Part shown: in pieces, positions 35,397 to 44,606 of the stretch
Numbering within the stretch: position 1 is the stretch's first letter
How the letters are laid out: each line of letters opens with the position of its first letter
DNA from: Sphingobium lactosutens
GTDB taxonomy: Bacteria; Pseudomonadota; Alphaproteobacteria; Sphingomonadales; Sphingomonadaceae
Assembly (NCBI RefSeq): GCF_013393185.1
Contig: NZ_QJQX01000057.1
Span: 62,001 to 126,000, forward strand
Direction of reading: 5' to 3'
DNA: 64,000 bases
Made by a program: the position numbers and the translations under genes
The notes under the pieces: generated by a model
Database searches by the model: none
What the model saw: only the letters and a program-made list of their open reading frames with translations
What the model was told of the DNA's origin: nothing

Positions 35397-36101
35397 ATGA
35401 CGCAGCCCAGCACCGCTGCCATCCTGCCGCCCATGAAGCTCGATGATCTCGACCGCCATGGCGCGGCGCGCCTGCCTGCCCTGCTCTCCCCCGACCAGTG
35501 CGCCGCGATCATAGCGCTGTGGGATGATCCCGCCGCTTTCCGCAAGGACGTGGTGATGGCGCGACATGGCTATGGCAGCGGGCGCTATCGCTATTTCACC
35601 TATCCCCTGCCACAGCCGGTTGCGGCGCTGCGCAAGGCGCTCTGGCCGGCGTTGGCGGACGTCGCCAATCGCTGGGCGGCGATGCTGGGGACGGGCGACA
35701 TCTACCCGGCGCGCCACGCCGATTTCCTCGCCCGCTGTGCGCTCGGCGGGCAGGACAAGGCGACGCCGCTGCTGCTGCGCTATGAGGAAGGCGACTGGAA
35801 CGCGCTGCATCAGGATGTCTATGGCCCGCATATCTTTCCGTTGCAGGCGGCGATCCTGCTGTCGCAGCCGGACCGAGACTTTACCGGCGGCGCCTTCATC
35901 CTGACCGAACAGCGCCCGCGCATGCAGTCCCGTCCCGAAGTCGTGCCGCTGGCGCAGGGCGACGCGGTCATCTTCCCGGTGCGCGACCGGCCGGTCATGG
36001 GTGCGCGCGGCGTCCATCGCGTGCAGATGCGCCATGGCGTGAGCCGCCTTTTGACCGGCACGCGCTACACGCTGGGGATCATCTTTCACGACGCCGCCTG
36101 A
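35397..36101 (+). CDS. 2OG-Fe(II) oxygenase (Oxygenase-NA type)
   Basis: This 234-residue protein resembles the Oxygenase-NA family of 2-oxoglutarate/Fe(II) oxygenases. The metal motif is H138-Q-D140 in ALHQDVYGPH, and the distal ligand is probably H207 with R223 (GTRYTLGIIFH) binding 2-oxoglutarate. No signal peptide is present. ATG 35397 has ACAGG before it; ATG 35433 is an alternative giving MKLDDLDRHG. The substrate is unknown. The TonB-receptor-like gene lies 138 bases downstream. Confidence 0.82.
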   Translation: MTQPSTAAILPPMKLDDLDRHGAARLPALLSPDQCAAIIALWDDPAAFRKDVVMARHGYGSGRYRYFTYPLPQPVAALRKALWPALADVANRWAAMLGTGDIYPARHADFLARCALGGQDKATPLLLRYEEGDWNALHQDVYGPHIFPLQAAILLSQPDRDFTGGAFILTEQRPRMQSRPEVVPLAQGDAVIFPVRDRPVMGARGVHRVQMRHGVSRLLTGTRYTLGIIFHDAA

Positions 36102-36144
36102 GCGCATTCTCGACCACCAGCCAGCCCCTGTTCAGGCATCCCAT

Positions 36145-36191
36145 TACAATTTGCGACAAATTTGTCCGGCAAATGCCAGAATCTTGCGACA
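36145..36191 (+). promoter_or_regulatory. Direct repeat TTGCGACA, 33 bp apart
   Basis: TTGCGACA occurs at 36151-36158 and 36184-36191, start to start 33 bp, that is three helical turns. The first lies within TACAATTTGCGACA, shared with 836-849. It ends about 48 bases before the receptor start, a likely activator or promoter position. Confidence 0.4.
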
Positions 36192-36239
36192 TGTGGCGGC
36201 TAGACGAATAGGGGTTCCGGTCTGTCTTGGGGGTTTTTC

Positions 36240-39077
36240 GTGCGTCGATCCGCATCCGTCTTTCTGTTGCCTTTCATGCTGGGCGTCGCGCCCGGCGCGC
36301 TGATGGCGCAGGAGGATCAGCCCAAGGGGGCCGCCGCCGCGCAGATGGACGAGGGCGAGGAGATCATCGTCACCGGCCAGCCGCAGCGCGGCGCGGTGAT
36401 CGGCGAGATCGAGCCGGAGCAGCAATTGTCGCCCGCTGACGTTCGCGCGCTGGGCGTCACGTCGATCAACGAACTCATCACCGAATTGTCGCCGCAGACC
36501 AACGGCACGCCGATCATCCTGCTGAACGGCAAGCGCATTTCCAGCTTTGCCGAGATTCGCGATCTTCCCTCCGAAGCGGTGCAGCGGGTCGACATCCTGC
36601 CCGAGCAGGTGGCGCTCAGCTATGGCTATGCGCCGACGCAGAAGGTGGTGAACATCGTCCTGCGCCAGCGCTTCCGCGCCGAAACCGGCGAGTTCAAGCT
36701 CGGCACCACGACCGAGGGCGGGCGCGAGAATGGCGAGGTGGAAGCTGGCCTGCTGCGCATCCGCGGCGACAACCGCTTCACCCTGAACCTGGAATATAGC
36801 CGCGCGGCCCGCCTGCTGGAAAGCCAGCGCGACATTGCCACCACCCCCTCCAGCCGCCCCTATTCGCTGATCGGCAATATCACCTCCCCGACGCAGGGGG
36901 CTGAGATCGACCCGGCGCTGTCGGCCCTGGCCGGCCAGGGCGTGACGATCGCCAGCGTACCCGCCAGCGCCGCCAATGGCGCGCCGTCGCTCGGCGATTT
37001 CGTCGCGGGCGCCAATGTGACCGACATCAGCGACATCACCCGCTATCGCACGCTCAGCCCCGCGACCGAGAATTTCGCCGCCAATGCCACGCTGGCCCGC
37101 GCGCTCGGCGGCGTATCGGCGACTCTCAACGGGCGACTGGAACTGTCGGAAAATGACTCGCTCCAGGGGTTGTCCACGGCCGCGCTCGGCCTTGGCGCGG
37201 GCAGTCCCTTCTCGCCCTTCGGCCAGGACGTCACCCTCTATCGCTATCTGGCGCAGGCCGGCGCGCTGGGGCAGCAGATCCGCGGCACCACCGGCCATCT
37301 CGGCCTGACCTTGAACGGCCAGATCGGCCGCAAATGGCAATGGTCCTTTACCGGCAATGGCGACCTGTCGATCACCCGCACCCGCACCGACCGGGGGGCG
37401 TCCACCGATGCGATCCAGGCGGCCCTCGACGCGGGCGATCCGGCCGTCAACCCCTATGGCGACTTCGCACCGGGGCTGCTCGCCACCCGCATGACCGATA
37501 GCGCGCGCGCCAAGAGCCAGTCGGTGACCGCCGACCTGCTGGTCAGCGGCGCGCTGTTCCGCATGCCGGCGGGCGACGTCATGACCTCCATCCGGGTCGG
37601 CGGGTCGGCCAACGGCTTTGAAAGCCGCTCGACCCGATCGGGCATCGACCGCCCGACCGATTACAGCCGGGAGATCGGCAGCGGCCAGTTCAGCATCGAC
37701 GTGCCGCTTACCAGCCGGTCGAAGGGCGTGCTGGGCGGCGTCGGCGATATCGGCGTCAACCTGAACGTCGCGGCGCAGCAATTGTCCGACTTCGGCACGC
37801 TCTCGACGCTGGGCTATGGGCTGCGCTGGCAGCCGGTGAAGGCGGTGCAGATACTGGCGTCCGCCAATCAGGATCGCGCCGCGCCGACCGGATCGCAAAT
37901 CACCGATCCGCTGATTTCCACGCCCAACGTCTCGGTCTTCGACTATGCGACCGGGCAGAGCGTGTTCGTGACCCAGTTGTCCGGCGGCAACGCCTCGCTG
38001 CGTGAAAGCGTGCGCGACCAGTTCCGCCTCAGCGCGACGGTGAAGCCGTTCGAGAAGCCGAACCTGACACTGACGGCCACCTATCTCAACAGCCGCACCA
38101 GCAATCCGATCGCCGCCTTCCCGACACCGACGCCCGCGATCGAGGAGGCCTTCAAGCAGCGCTTCCTGCGCGATGCGGACGGCAATCTGTTGCAGGTCGA
38201 TGCGCGGCCGATCAACTTCCTTCGGTCACAGAGCGAGCAACTGCGCTGGGGCTTCGACCTGTCCATTTCGCTCAAGTCGCATATCCAGAAGCTGATGGAG
38301 GCCTGGCGTGCATCGGGCGGCAAGCCCGAGGATCGCCCGCCCGAATTGCAGGCGCTGTTCGGCAATCGCCAGCCGCGTCAGGGTGGCCAGGAAGGCGGCC
38401 CGCCGCCGGGCGAAGGGGCTGGTGGGAGCGGCGGCGATCGCCCCCGCGGCGAGGGCGGAGCGGGTCCGGGCGGCGATGGCCCGCGTGGTCCCGGCGGTGG
38501 CTTTGGTAGACCGGGCGGCGGCTTTGGCGGTGGACGTGGTCCCGGTGGCGGCGGTGGCGGCGGGCGGCTGAGCTTCAGCCTCTACCACACCTGGCATCTG
38601 GAGGAGAGCATCCTGATCGCGCCGGGCGTGCCGGAACTCGACCTGCTGAACGGCGACGCCACCGGATCGTCGGGCGGCCAGCCCCGGCATGAGATCAAGG
38701 CGCGGATCGGCTATTCCAACAACGGCATCGGCGCGCGGCTGGGCGTCGACTGGGAAAGCGGCACCCATGTCGACGGCGCGCTCGGCGGCAGTTCGCGGCT
38801 CGACTTCGGCAGCCTGGCGACCGCCAACCTGCGCCTCTTCGCCAATCTGGGGCAGATGCCGCAGCTGACGAAGAACGCCCCCTTCCTGCGCGGCGCGCGC
38901 GTGTCGATCGGCATCGACAATATCTTCAACCAGCGGCGCGAGGTGCGCGACGCGACCGGCGCGACGCCGCTGCGCTATCAGCAGGACTATCTCGACCCTC
39001 TGGGCCGGACCATATCGATCAGCTTCCGCAAGCTCTTCTTCCCCAATTTCGGAGCCGGCAACCGGCCGCGTGGTTAA
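36240..39077 (+). CDS. Large TonB-receptor-like protein with Gly-rich insert
   Basis: This 945-residue protein has a signal peptide (ending ALMAQ), a plug-like domain starting EEIIVTGQPQRG with PIILLNGKRISSFAEIRDLP and VQRVDILPEQVALSYG, and a long beta-barrel. The barrel is interrupted by a Gly/Pro/Arg-rich stretch at about residues 705-777. It ends with a barrel-like ISISFRKLFFP then GNRPRG. Translation starts at GTG 36240. No TonB box is obvious, and the ligand is unknown. Some sphingomonad receptors carry similar Gly-rich loops. Confidence 0.85.
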   Translation: MRRSASVFLLPFMLGVAPGALMAQEDQPKGAAAAQMDEGEEIIVTGQPQRGAVIGEIEPEQQLSPADVRALGVTSINELITELSPQTNGTPIILLNGKRISSFAEIRDLPSEAVQRVDILPEQVALSYGYAPTQKVVNIVLRQRFRAETGEFKLGTTTEGGRENGEVEAGLLRIRGDNRFTLNLEYSRAARLLESQRDIATTPSSRPYSLIGNITSPTQGAEIDPALSALAGQGVTIASVPASAANGAPSLGDFVAGANVTDISDITRYRTLSPATENFAANATLARALGGVSATLNGRLELSENDSLQGLSTAALGLGAGSPFSPFGQDVTLYRYLAQAGALGQQIRGTTGHLGLTLNGQIGRKWQWSFTGNGDLSITRTRTDRGASTDAIQAALDAGDPAVNPYGDFAPGLLATRMTDSARAKSQSVTADLLVSGALFRMPAGDVMTSIRVGGSANGFESRSTRSGIDRPTDYSREIGSGQFSIDVPLTSRSKGVLGGVGDIGVNLNVAAQQLSDFGTLSTLGYGLRWQPVKAVQILASANQDRAAPTGSQITDPLISTPNVSVFDYATGQSVFVTQLSGGNASLRESVRDQFRLSATVKPFEKPNLTLTATYLNSRTSNPIAAFPTPTPAIEEAFKQRFLRDADGNLLQVDARPINFLRSQSEQLRWGFDLSISLKSHIQKLMEAWRASGGKPEDRPPELQALFGNRQPRQGGQEGGPPPGEGAGGSGGDRPRGEGGAGPGGDGPRGPGGGFGRPGGGFGGGRGPGGGGGGGRLSFSLYHTWHLEESILIAPGVPELDLLNGDATGSSGGQPRHEIKARIGYSNNGIGARLGVDWESGTHVDGALGGSSRLDFGSLATANLRLFANLGQMPQLTKNAPFLRGARVSIGIDNIFNQRREVRDATGATPLRYQQDYLDPLGRTISISFRKLFFPNFGAGNRPRG

Positions 39078-39153
39078 ATGAGCGTTAGTCACGCCTAAAG
39101 CCCGTCATTCCCCAGCCGTTATGATCGCATGTAACGAGTTGGGGAGACTGGGC

Positions 39154-39573
39154 ATGAAACCCGTGAGGCTTGTGGTCGTCGATGATTCGCTGACCATCCG
39201 CGCGATGATCGAGACGCTGCTGGAGAAGGACCGCCGCGTCGAGGTGGTCGGCATCGCCCGCAATGGCGAAGAGGCGATCGAGATGATCCGGCTGGAAAAG
39301 CCCGATGTCGTGACGCTCGACATCGCCATGCCGGGCCGCGATGGCATGGCGGTGCTGGACGAGATCATGGACATGGACCCCTGCCCCGTCATCATGCTGT
39401 CCAGCCTGATGCGCGAGGGCGCGCCGATCGTCGCCGAAGCGATGGATCGGGGCGCGGCCGCCTGTTTCAACAAGGCGATGATCGTGCGGGAGGCGAAGCG
39501 CTTCATGACCCTGATCCGCACCGTCGGGCGCGGCTTGACCATGGTCGAGGAGCCAGTGGCGATCGCGGCCTAA
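39154..39573 (+). CDS. Single-domain response regulator
   Basis: This 139-residue protein is a stand-alone receiver domain of the CheY/CheB-N type. The acidic pocket is D10-D11, the phosphorylated Asp is D56 in TLDIAMPG, and the conserved Lys is K107 in CFNKAMI. It has no output domain. GGGGAGA precedes ATG 39154. No kinase or chemotaxis gene is adjacent. It converges on the homocysteine methyltransferase gene with a 4-base overlap. Confidence 0.88.
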   Translation: MKPVRLVVVDDSLTIRAMIETLLEKDRRVEVVGIARNGEEAIEMIRLEKPDVVTLDIAMPGRDGMAVLDEIMDMDPCPVIMLSSLMREGAPIVAEAMDRGAAACFNKAMIVREAKRFMTLIRTVGRGLTMVEEPVAIAA

Positions 39574-40508
39574 CTCTCCGATAGGCAGGCCTCGGCAAGG
39601 GCGGTGACATGGCTGATGTCGGTGCCGCAACAGCCGCCCCAGATGGTCAAATGCGGGAAACGGGCGCGCAGCTCACGGTGCAGGGCCGCGAATTCGGCGA
39701 CGTCGCCCTTGTCCAGCTGCGTCATGGCATCCAGTTCGGCATGGCTGCACCGCGACGCATTGGCGCGCACGCCGCGGATGCGCTCGGTCCATTCGGCCTT
39801 CGCCTCCAGCACCGGCGCAAAATGGGTCGGATGGGCGCAATTCACCATATAATAGGCTGGATAGGCATAGGTCGCGGCATCGACCGCGTCGATCGCCGCT
39901 GACAGCCTGTCCCCGGTGGGCAGCCGCCCGTCCGTTTCCACAGTGAAGCTGACGGCGATATCGGCGCCCAGTTGCTGCGCCGCCTGCGCCAGCCCGACAG
40001 CTTCGGGAATATTGGTCATGGTGATGGCGCTCAGCATGTCGGCCCCGGCCTCATGCAATTGCCGCGCCTGTTGCAGATGATAGGCGCAGGCTGCCTCCGC
40101 CGACATGATCCGCCCCGGCTGATAGCCGTCGCCCCTTGGCCCGATGCAGCCGCTGACGATGATGTCGGCGATGTGCGCGCGATAATCCTCCCGCAATCGC
40201 ACCAGCATCGACACGGCATGATCGTTCAGCCGCGCCAGTTCCGCGTCGTCCATCTCCAGCGGCTCGGCCCAGTCCGGGCTGGCGCGCCAGGTCGCGCTTT
40301 CAAGGATGATTCCCGTCTCCATCCGCCGGGCGAGATCGAGGAATCCGCGAAAATATTCGTCCAGCGCCTGCCGCCCCTCCTCGCTCTGGAGCAGGGTGAT
40401 GGACGCGAAACAGGGCAGGTCCAGCCCCCGGTTGAAGAGCATGTCGGTCTCAAGCCCGGCATCGGTCAGGAAGGGGCGATCCAGTTGCGGCAGCCGCGAA
40501 ACAGGCAT
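39570..40508 (-). CDS. Homocysteine S-methyltransferase family protein
   Basis: This 312-residue protein resembles the homocysteine-binding (Pfam S-methyl_trans) domain. The zinc ligands are C224 (MVNCAHP) and the C293-C294 pair (GGCCGTD). It probably transfers a methyl group from S-methylmethionine or SAM to homocysteine, giving methionine. The cobalamin and folate domains of MetH are absent. An inverted repeat at 40535 may be its operator. Confidence 0.88.
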   Translation of the reverse strand: MPVSRLPQLDRPFLTDAGLETDMLFNRGLDLPCFASITLLQSEEGRQALDEYFRGFLDLARRMETGIILESATWRASPDWAEPLEMDDAELARLNDHAVSMLVRLREDYRAHIADIIVSGCIGPRGDGYQPGRIMSAEAACAYHLQQARQLHEAGADMLSAITMTNIPEAVGLAQAAQQLGADIAVSFTVETDGRLPTGDRLSAAIDAVDAATYAYPAYYMVNCAHPTHFAPVLEAKAEWTERIRGVRANASRCSHAELDAMTQLDKGDVAEFAALHRELRARFPHLTIWGGCCGTDISHVTALAEACLSES

Positions 40509-40534
40509 GGGCGCTCTCCTTGAAAGCCCCTGAC

Positions 40535-40548
40535 ATGATCCGGGTCAT
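40535..40548. promoter_or_regulatory. ATGATCCGGGTCAT palindrome upstream of methyltransferase
   Basis: ATGATCCGGGTCAT is a near-perfect 14-bp palindrome (one mismatched pair). It lies about 27 bases upstream of the homocysteine methyltransferase start, with a TATA-rich stretch beside it, so it fits an operator position. The factor is unknown. Confidence 0.3.
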
Positions 40549-40599
40549 ATATAATGATGGCAGGCCGACCGCCAGCGGCAACCGCAGCGGTCCGTCGCG

Positions 40600-43218
40600 T
40601 CAGGACGCCATCGACCGGGGCTGGGGCTGGCGCAGGTCGGCTACGTCGATCACCCCGGCGAACTCGACGCCCATCCGGTCGTCCTTGGACCAGCGCGCCG
40701 TGGCCTTCACCCTGATCTGCTCGTTCAGCTCGATCGCGAAGACGGTGCCCGCCGGCACGTTCCACAATCCCTCGACCAGGGCGCCGGTGGCGGAAATATT
40801 GCGCACGCGCCCGGTATAGACATGACCGTCATGATGGATCGCCACCGTGCGCAGCATCGTCTTGCGCTCCGGCCGGCTCGATTGAAAGCCGTTGGGTGCC
40901 GCTGCAGTGCTTCCGCCGCGATGGGTGATGAGCACCGAGTCGGCGGGCATCGGCTTGCCGTAGATATAGCCCTGGACATGGCTGCATCCCAGTTGGCGGA
41001 TCAGGTCCAGCTCATCCTGCGTCTCCGCCCCTTCCGCCGTGGTGTCCATGCCCAGCGCCTCGGCCAGGCTGACGATCGCCTTGATGATCGCGCTGTTGCG
41101 ATTGCCCCTGATCGCGGCCCCGCGCACGAAGCTCTGGTCGATCTTGATCTTGTCGAACGGCGCTTTCTTCAGATAGCCGAGCGAGCTGTAGCCGGTGCCG
41201 AAATCGTCGAGCGCCAGCCGCACGCCCAGCGCCTTCAGCCGCGCGAACATGGCGTCGGTGCCGGCATCGTCGTTCAGGAACACGCTTTCGGTGATCTCCA
41301 GTTCCAGCCGCTCGGAAGCAAGTTGCGCCGCGGCCAGCGCATTCATCACCGTGGAGGGAAAGCCCGGATTGGCGAATTGGGTCGGAGAGACGTTGACCGC
41401 GACGCGGATGCCGCCCGGCCATTGCGCCGCGTCGCGGCAAGCAGTCCGCAGCACCCATTCGCCGATCGGTCCGATCAAGCCGCTATCCTCTGCGATCGGC
41501 ACGAACAGCGCCGGCGAGATGGCGCCCCGGGTCGGATGGTTCCAGCGCAGCAGCGCCTCGTATCCGGTAATCTGCTCGGTCCTGGACGACACTACCGGCT
41601 GATAGACGAGATGCAGCCCGTCGGCGGCCAGCGCGTGACGCAGATCCTCCTCCAGCCTGCGCCGATCCTCCGCATCGGCATGCATGTCCGACGAATAGAA
41701 GCGATGCACGCCACGGCCATTGCCCTTGGCCGCATAAAGGGCGAGGTCCGCGTTGCGGATCAGCGCATCGGCGGTGATGCCATCCTGCGGGCAGGAGGAA
41801 ATGCCGATCGACACCCCGATCACCACCGCCGTGCCTTCGATCGAATAGGGTTGCGAGATGCTGGTGATGATCATCTGCGCCAGATGGGCGAGCGCCGCCG
41901 GGTCCTGACGGCCGGGCAGCAGGATCTTGAACTCGTCGCCGCCCTGGCGCCCGACCAGCCCCTTGTCGCCCATCACCCGTTGCAGCCGCTGGCTGACCTG
42001 CCGCAGCAGCGCATCACCCGCCGGATGGCCCAATGTATCGTTGACGCTCTTGAACCGGTCGAGGTCCAGCATCATCAGCGTGCAATCGCCCGGCCGCCCC
42101 TGGCGCTCGGCCACGGCCTGTTCCAGCGAACGCAGCATCTGGATACGGTTGGCAAGGCCCGTGAGCGAATCGAACTGGGCCAGCCGCGTCACTTCCGCCT
42201 GACTGCGGCGCATTTCCGTGAGGTCGGTGCCCGATCCCCGGAAACCGTGAAACTGGTCATATTCGTTGAATACCGGCTGGCCGGAAATGGACCACCAGCG
42301 CTCTTCCTTCGACTGGGCGGCGCACACCGCAATGTCGGAAAAGCCGGTGCGGGCGGACAGGTGGAAGCCCAGCGTCCGCTCGCCATCGCCCTGCCGCTTG
42401 TCGCCATGGCGGATGATCTCGGTGATCGGGCGACCGATCAGACCGCCCATCGACACATCCAGCGTCTGCACCAGTGCATTCGAAATATAGGTGAGGCAAC
42501 CTTGGCGATCGGTTTCCCAGAACCAGCCGCGCCCGGTCCGCTCATGTTCCTGCAACAGCCGGTCGGACCGCTGCGCGCGAAGATCCTGGCGATGCCGTTC
42601 GATCGCGCGTTCGCGATCCGCCGTCGCCTGTCGCACCGCAGCGATCGCCATCACGAAGACGCAGCTCGCCATCAGCCCGACCTGCGTCATCCCCGCCCTG
42701 TCCACCACCGACACCAGCAGCGCGCCCAGGAAATAGACGATCCCCAGCAAGCGCCGGTCGCCGAACACGCACACGGCCAGCAACGCCACCGCCAGTTCGG
42801 GCACCGCCGCCAGGAAAATGGCGTCCGAGGCGGCGTTCGGCTCGCTGTTCAGCCACAGGCTGTAGGTCAGGCCCGACAGGAACACCATCGGCAGCATCAG
42901 CCAGTTCTGGACATGCGGCATCAACTGCTGGAACGGCTTCTGACGCGGCAGGATCATCAATGTGCCATCGACCAGCAGCATAATCGCCAGCACGGCCGCC
43001 TGCTGGACATCGCCAGACCGGTAGAAAGGCAGTCTCAGCAAGGCGAGCACGCAGATCTTGGCGAGCAGGATCAGCGGCCACAAGCGGGCGATGGAGATGA
43101 AAGCCCCGGAAATCCAGGACGCTGCGACTTCCGTGCCGCTCCGCGCCAGTCCCAGCGCCATCATCAGGGTGATGGGGCTGGCCGGGCTGTCAGAACGGGA
43201 AGCACGTACGAAGGACAT
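40600..43218 (-). CDS. Membrane GGDEF-EAL-PilZ c-di-GMP protein with PAS
   Basis: This 872-residue protein has about six membrane spans in the first 200 residues, a PAS domain (about 235-335), a GGDEF domain, an EAL domain and a C-terminal PilZ domain. GGDEF is intact at 426-430, preceded by DLDRFKSVND. The EAL motif is at 554-556 (YEALLRW), with downstream DDFGTGYSS and an EGAE-type site. PilZ carries N807-x-S-x-x-G (NISATGAL). It can probably both make and break c-di-GMP and bind it. It is read leftward from just after dnaN. Confidence 0.93.
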   Translation of the reverse strand: MSFVRASRSDSPASPITLMMALGLARSGTEVAASWISGAFISIARLWPLILLAKICVLALLRLPFYRSGDVQQAAVLAIMLLVDGTLMILPRQKPFQQLMPHVQNWLMLPMVFLSGLTYSLWLNSEPNAASDAIFLAAVPELAVALLAVCVFGDRRLLGIVYFLGALLVSVVDRAGMTQVGLMASCVFVMAIAAVRQATADRERAIERHRQDLRAQRSDRLLQEHERTGRGWFWETDRQGCLTYISNALVQTLDVSMGGLIGRPITEIIRHGDKRQGDGERTLGFHLSARTGFSDIAVCAAQSKEERWWSISGQPVFNEYDQFHGFRGSGTDLTEMRRSQAEVTRLAQFDSLTGLANRIQMLRSLEQAVAERQGRPGDCTLMMLDLDRFKSVNDTLGHPAGDALLRQVSQRLQRVMGDKGLVGRQGGDEFKILLPGRQDPAALAHLAQMIITSISQPYSIEGTAVVIGVSIGISSCPQDGITADALIRNADLALYAAKGNGRGVHRFYSSDMHADAEDRRRLEEDLRHALAADGLHLVYQPVVSSRTEQITGYEALLRWNHPTRGAISPALFVPIAEDSGLIGPIGEWVLRTACRDAAQWPGGIRVAVNVSPTQFANPGFPSTVMNALAAAQLASERLELEITESVFLNDDAGTDAMFARLKALGVRLALDDFGTGYSSLGYLKKAPFDKIKIDQSFVRGAAIRGNRNSAIIKAIVSLAEALGMDTTAEGAETQDELDLIRQLGCSHVQGYIYGKPMPADSVLITHRGGSTAAAPNGFQSSRPERKTMLRTVAIHHDGHVYTGRVRNISATGALVEGLWNVPAGTVFAIELNEQIRVKATARWSKDDRMGVEFAGVIDVADLRQPQPRSMAS

Positions 43219-43312
43219 GCATCCTTCATAGGCGACCAGTCATTGACAGAGAATTACTTCACCGCCGCCAATATTGGGCGGCGGTGGACTTTATATCGGC
43301 CAAATAATCGAT

Positions 43313-44437
43313 TCAGACGCGCATCGGCATCAGCACGTACAGTGCTGGGCTGGAATCGCTTTCGCGAATCAGCGTCGGCGCGGCGGCATCGGCCAGATGC
43401 AGCTCGACCAGGTCGGTGTTGATCTGGCCAAGAATGTCGAGCAGATAGCGGGCGTTGAAGCCGATATCGAAGCCCTCGCCCTGGAACGCGCCGGGCACCT
43501 CCTCGGCCGCCGTGCCATTTTCCGGGCTGGTCACGGACAGGGTGATGCGGTCCTTGTCCAGGCTCATCTTGACCGCGCGGGTCTTTTCGGTGGCGATGGT
43601 CGCGACGCGGTCCACACCTTCCTCGAAGCTGCGCGGATCGATCTTCAGCAGCTTGTCATTCGCGGTCGGGATGACCCGGCTGTAATCGGGGAAGGTGCCG
43701 TCGATCAGCTTGCTGGTCAGGATAGCACTGCCGAGGCCGAAACGGATCTTGCTCGCCGACAGGCTGATCTGCACCGAACCCTCGACCTCGTCGAGCAGCT
43801 TGCGCAGTTCGCCGATGCACTTGCGGGGTATGATGATGCCCGGCATGCCGTCGGCGCCGTCGGGACGCGGCACGGTGACGCGGGCAAGGCGGTGGCCGTC
43901 GGTCGCGGCGGCCTTGAGGACCGGCTGGCCCCCGGAACTGGCATCTTCCGAGACGTGGAAATAGATGCCGTTCAGATAATAGCGCGTCTCTTCGGTCGAG
44001 ATGGCGAAACGGGTCTTGTCGATGATCTGCTTGAGCGTTTCGGCCGGCAGTTCGAACACGGTCGGCAGGTCGCCCTCCGCGATCACCGGGAAATCGTCAC
44101 GCGGCAGGGTCGACAGGTTGAAGCGGGCGCGGCCGGCCTGGATCAGCATCTTGCCCTCGGCCGCATGCAGCGACACCTGGCTGCCTTCGGGCAGCTTGCG
44201 GGCGATGTCGAACAGGGTGTGCGCGGAAATGGTGGTCGATCCCGCCTGCTCCACCTGAGCCGACACGCTTTCCACCACTTGCAGGTCGAGGTCGGTCGCC
44301 ATCAGCTTGATCGCGCCATCGGCCGACGCTTCGATCAGCACGTTGGACAGGATCGGAATCGTATTGCGCCGCTCGACCACCGACTGGACGTGGCTCAGGC
44401 TCTTCAGGAGCGTTGCGCGTTCGATGGTGGCCTTCAT
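43313..44437 (-). CDS. dnaN: DNA polymerase III beta subunit (sliding clamp)
   Basis: This 374-residue protein is the DnaN clamp, the ring that holds DNA polymerase III on DNA. The sequence MKATIERATLLKSLSHVQSVVERRNTIPILSNV and the C-terminal YVLMPMR match the family over its full length. Here it is not beside dnaA or recF; recF is about 10 kb away at 54345. It is divergent from the IalB-like gene. Confidence 0.96.
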   Translation of the reverse strand: MKATIERATLLKSLSHVQSVVERRNTIPILSNVLIEASADGAIKLMATDLDLQVVESVSAQVEQAGSTTISAHTLFDIARKLPEGSQVSLHAAEGKMLIQAGRARFNLSTLPRDDFPVIAEGDLPTVFELPAETLKQIIDKTRFAISTEETRYYLNGIYFHVSEDASSGGQPVLKAAATDGHRLARVTVPRPDGADGMPGIIIPRKCIGELRKLLDEVEGSVQISLSASKIRFGLGSAILTSKLIDGTFPDYSRVIPTANDKLLKIDPRSFEEGVDRVATIATEKTRAVKMSLDKDRITLSVTSPENGTAAEEVPGAFQGEGFDIGFNARYLLDILGQINTDLVELHLADAAAPTLIRESDSSPALYVLMPMRV

Positions 44438-44606
44438 GTCCCTGTTCTGTCCGTTCTTTTAAGCCGTTAGCCAAGGATTCGGTCGAATCCCGGCGACAAT
44501 GATGGATGCTTCTTCATAACCGCTGTTGCGGTCCCTGCAAGGGTCGCCTTCACGCTTTCGCATCAGCGCGCTTGCAAAAGCGAATGGCTTGGGCTTTGCC
44601 GGGGAA

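Noticed and set aside
40822..43422. Long open frame of 866 residues on the plus strand
   Set aside because: It lies antisense to the clear GGDEF-EAL-PilZ gene, contains no domain, and reads as the Arg/His-rich type produced opposite high-GC genes.
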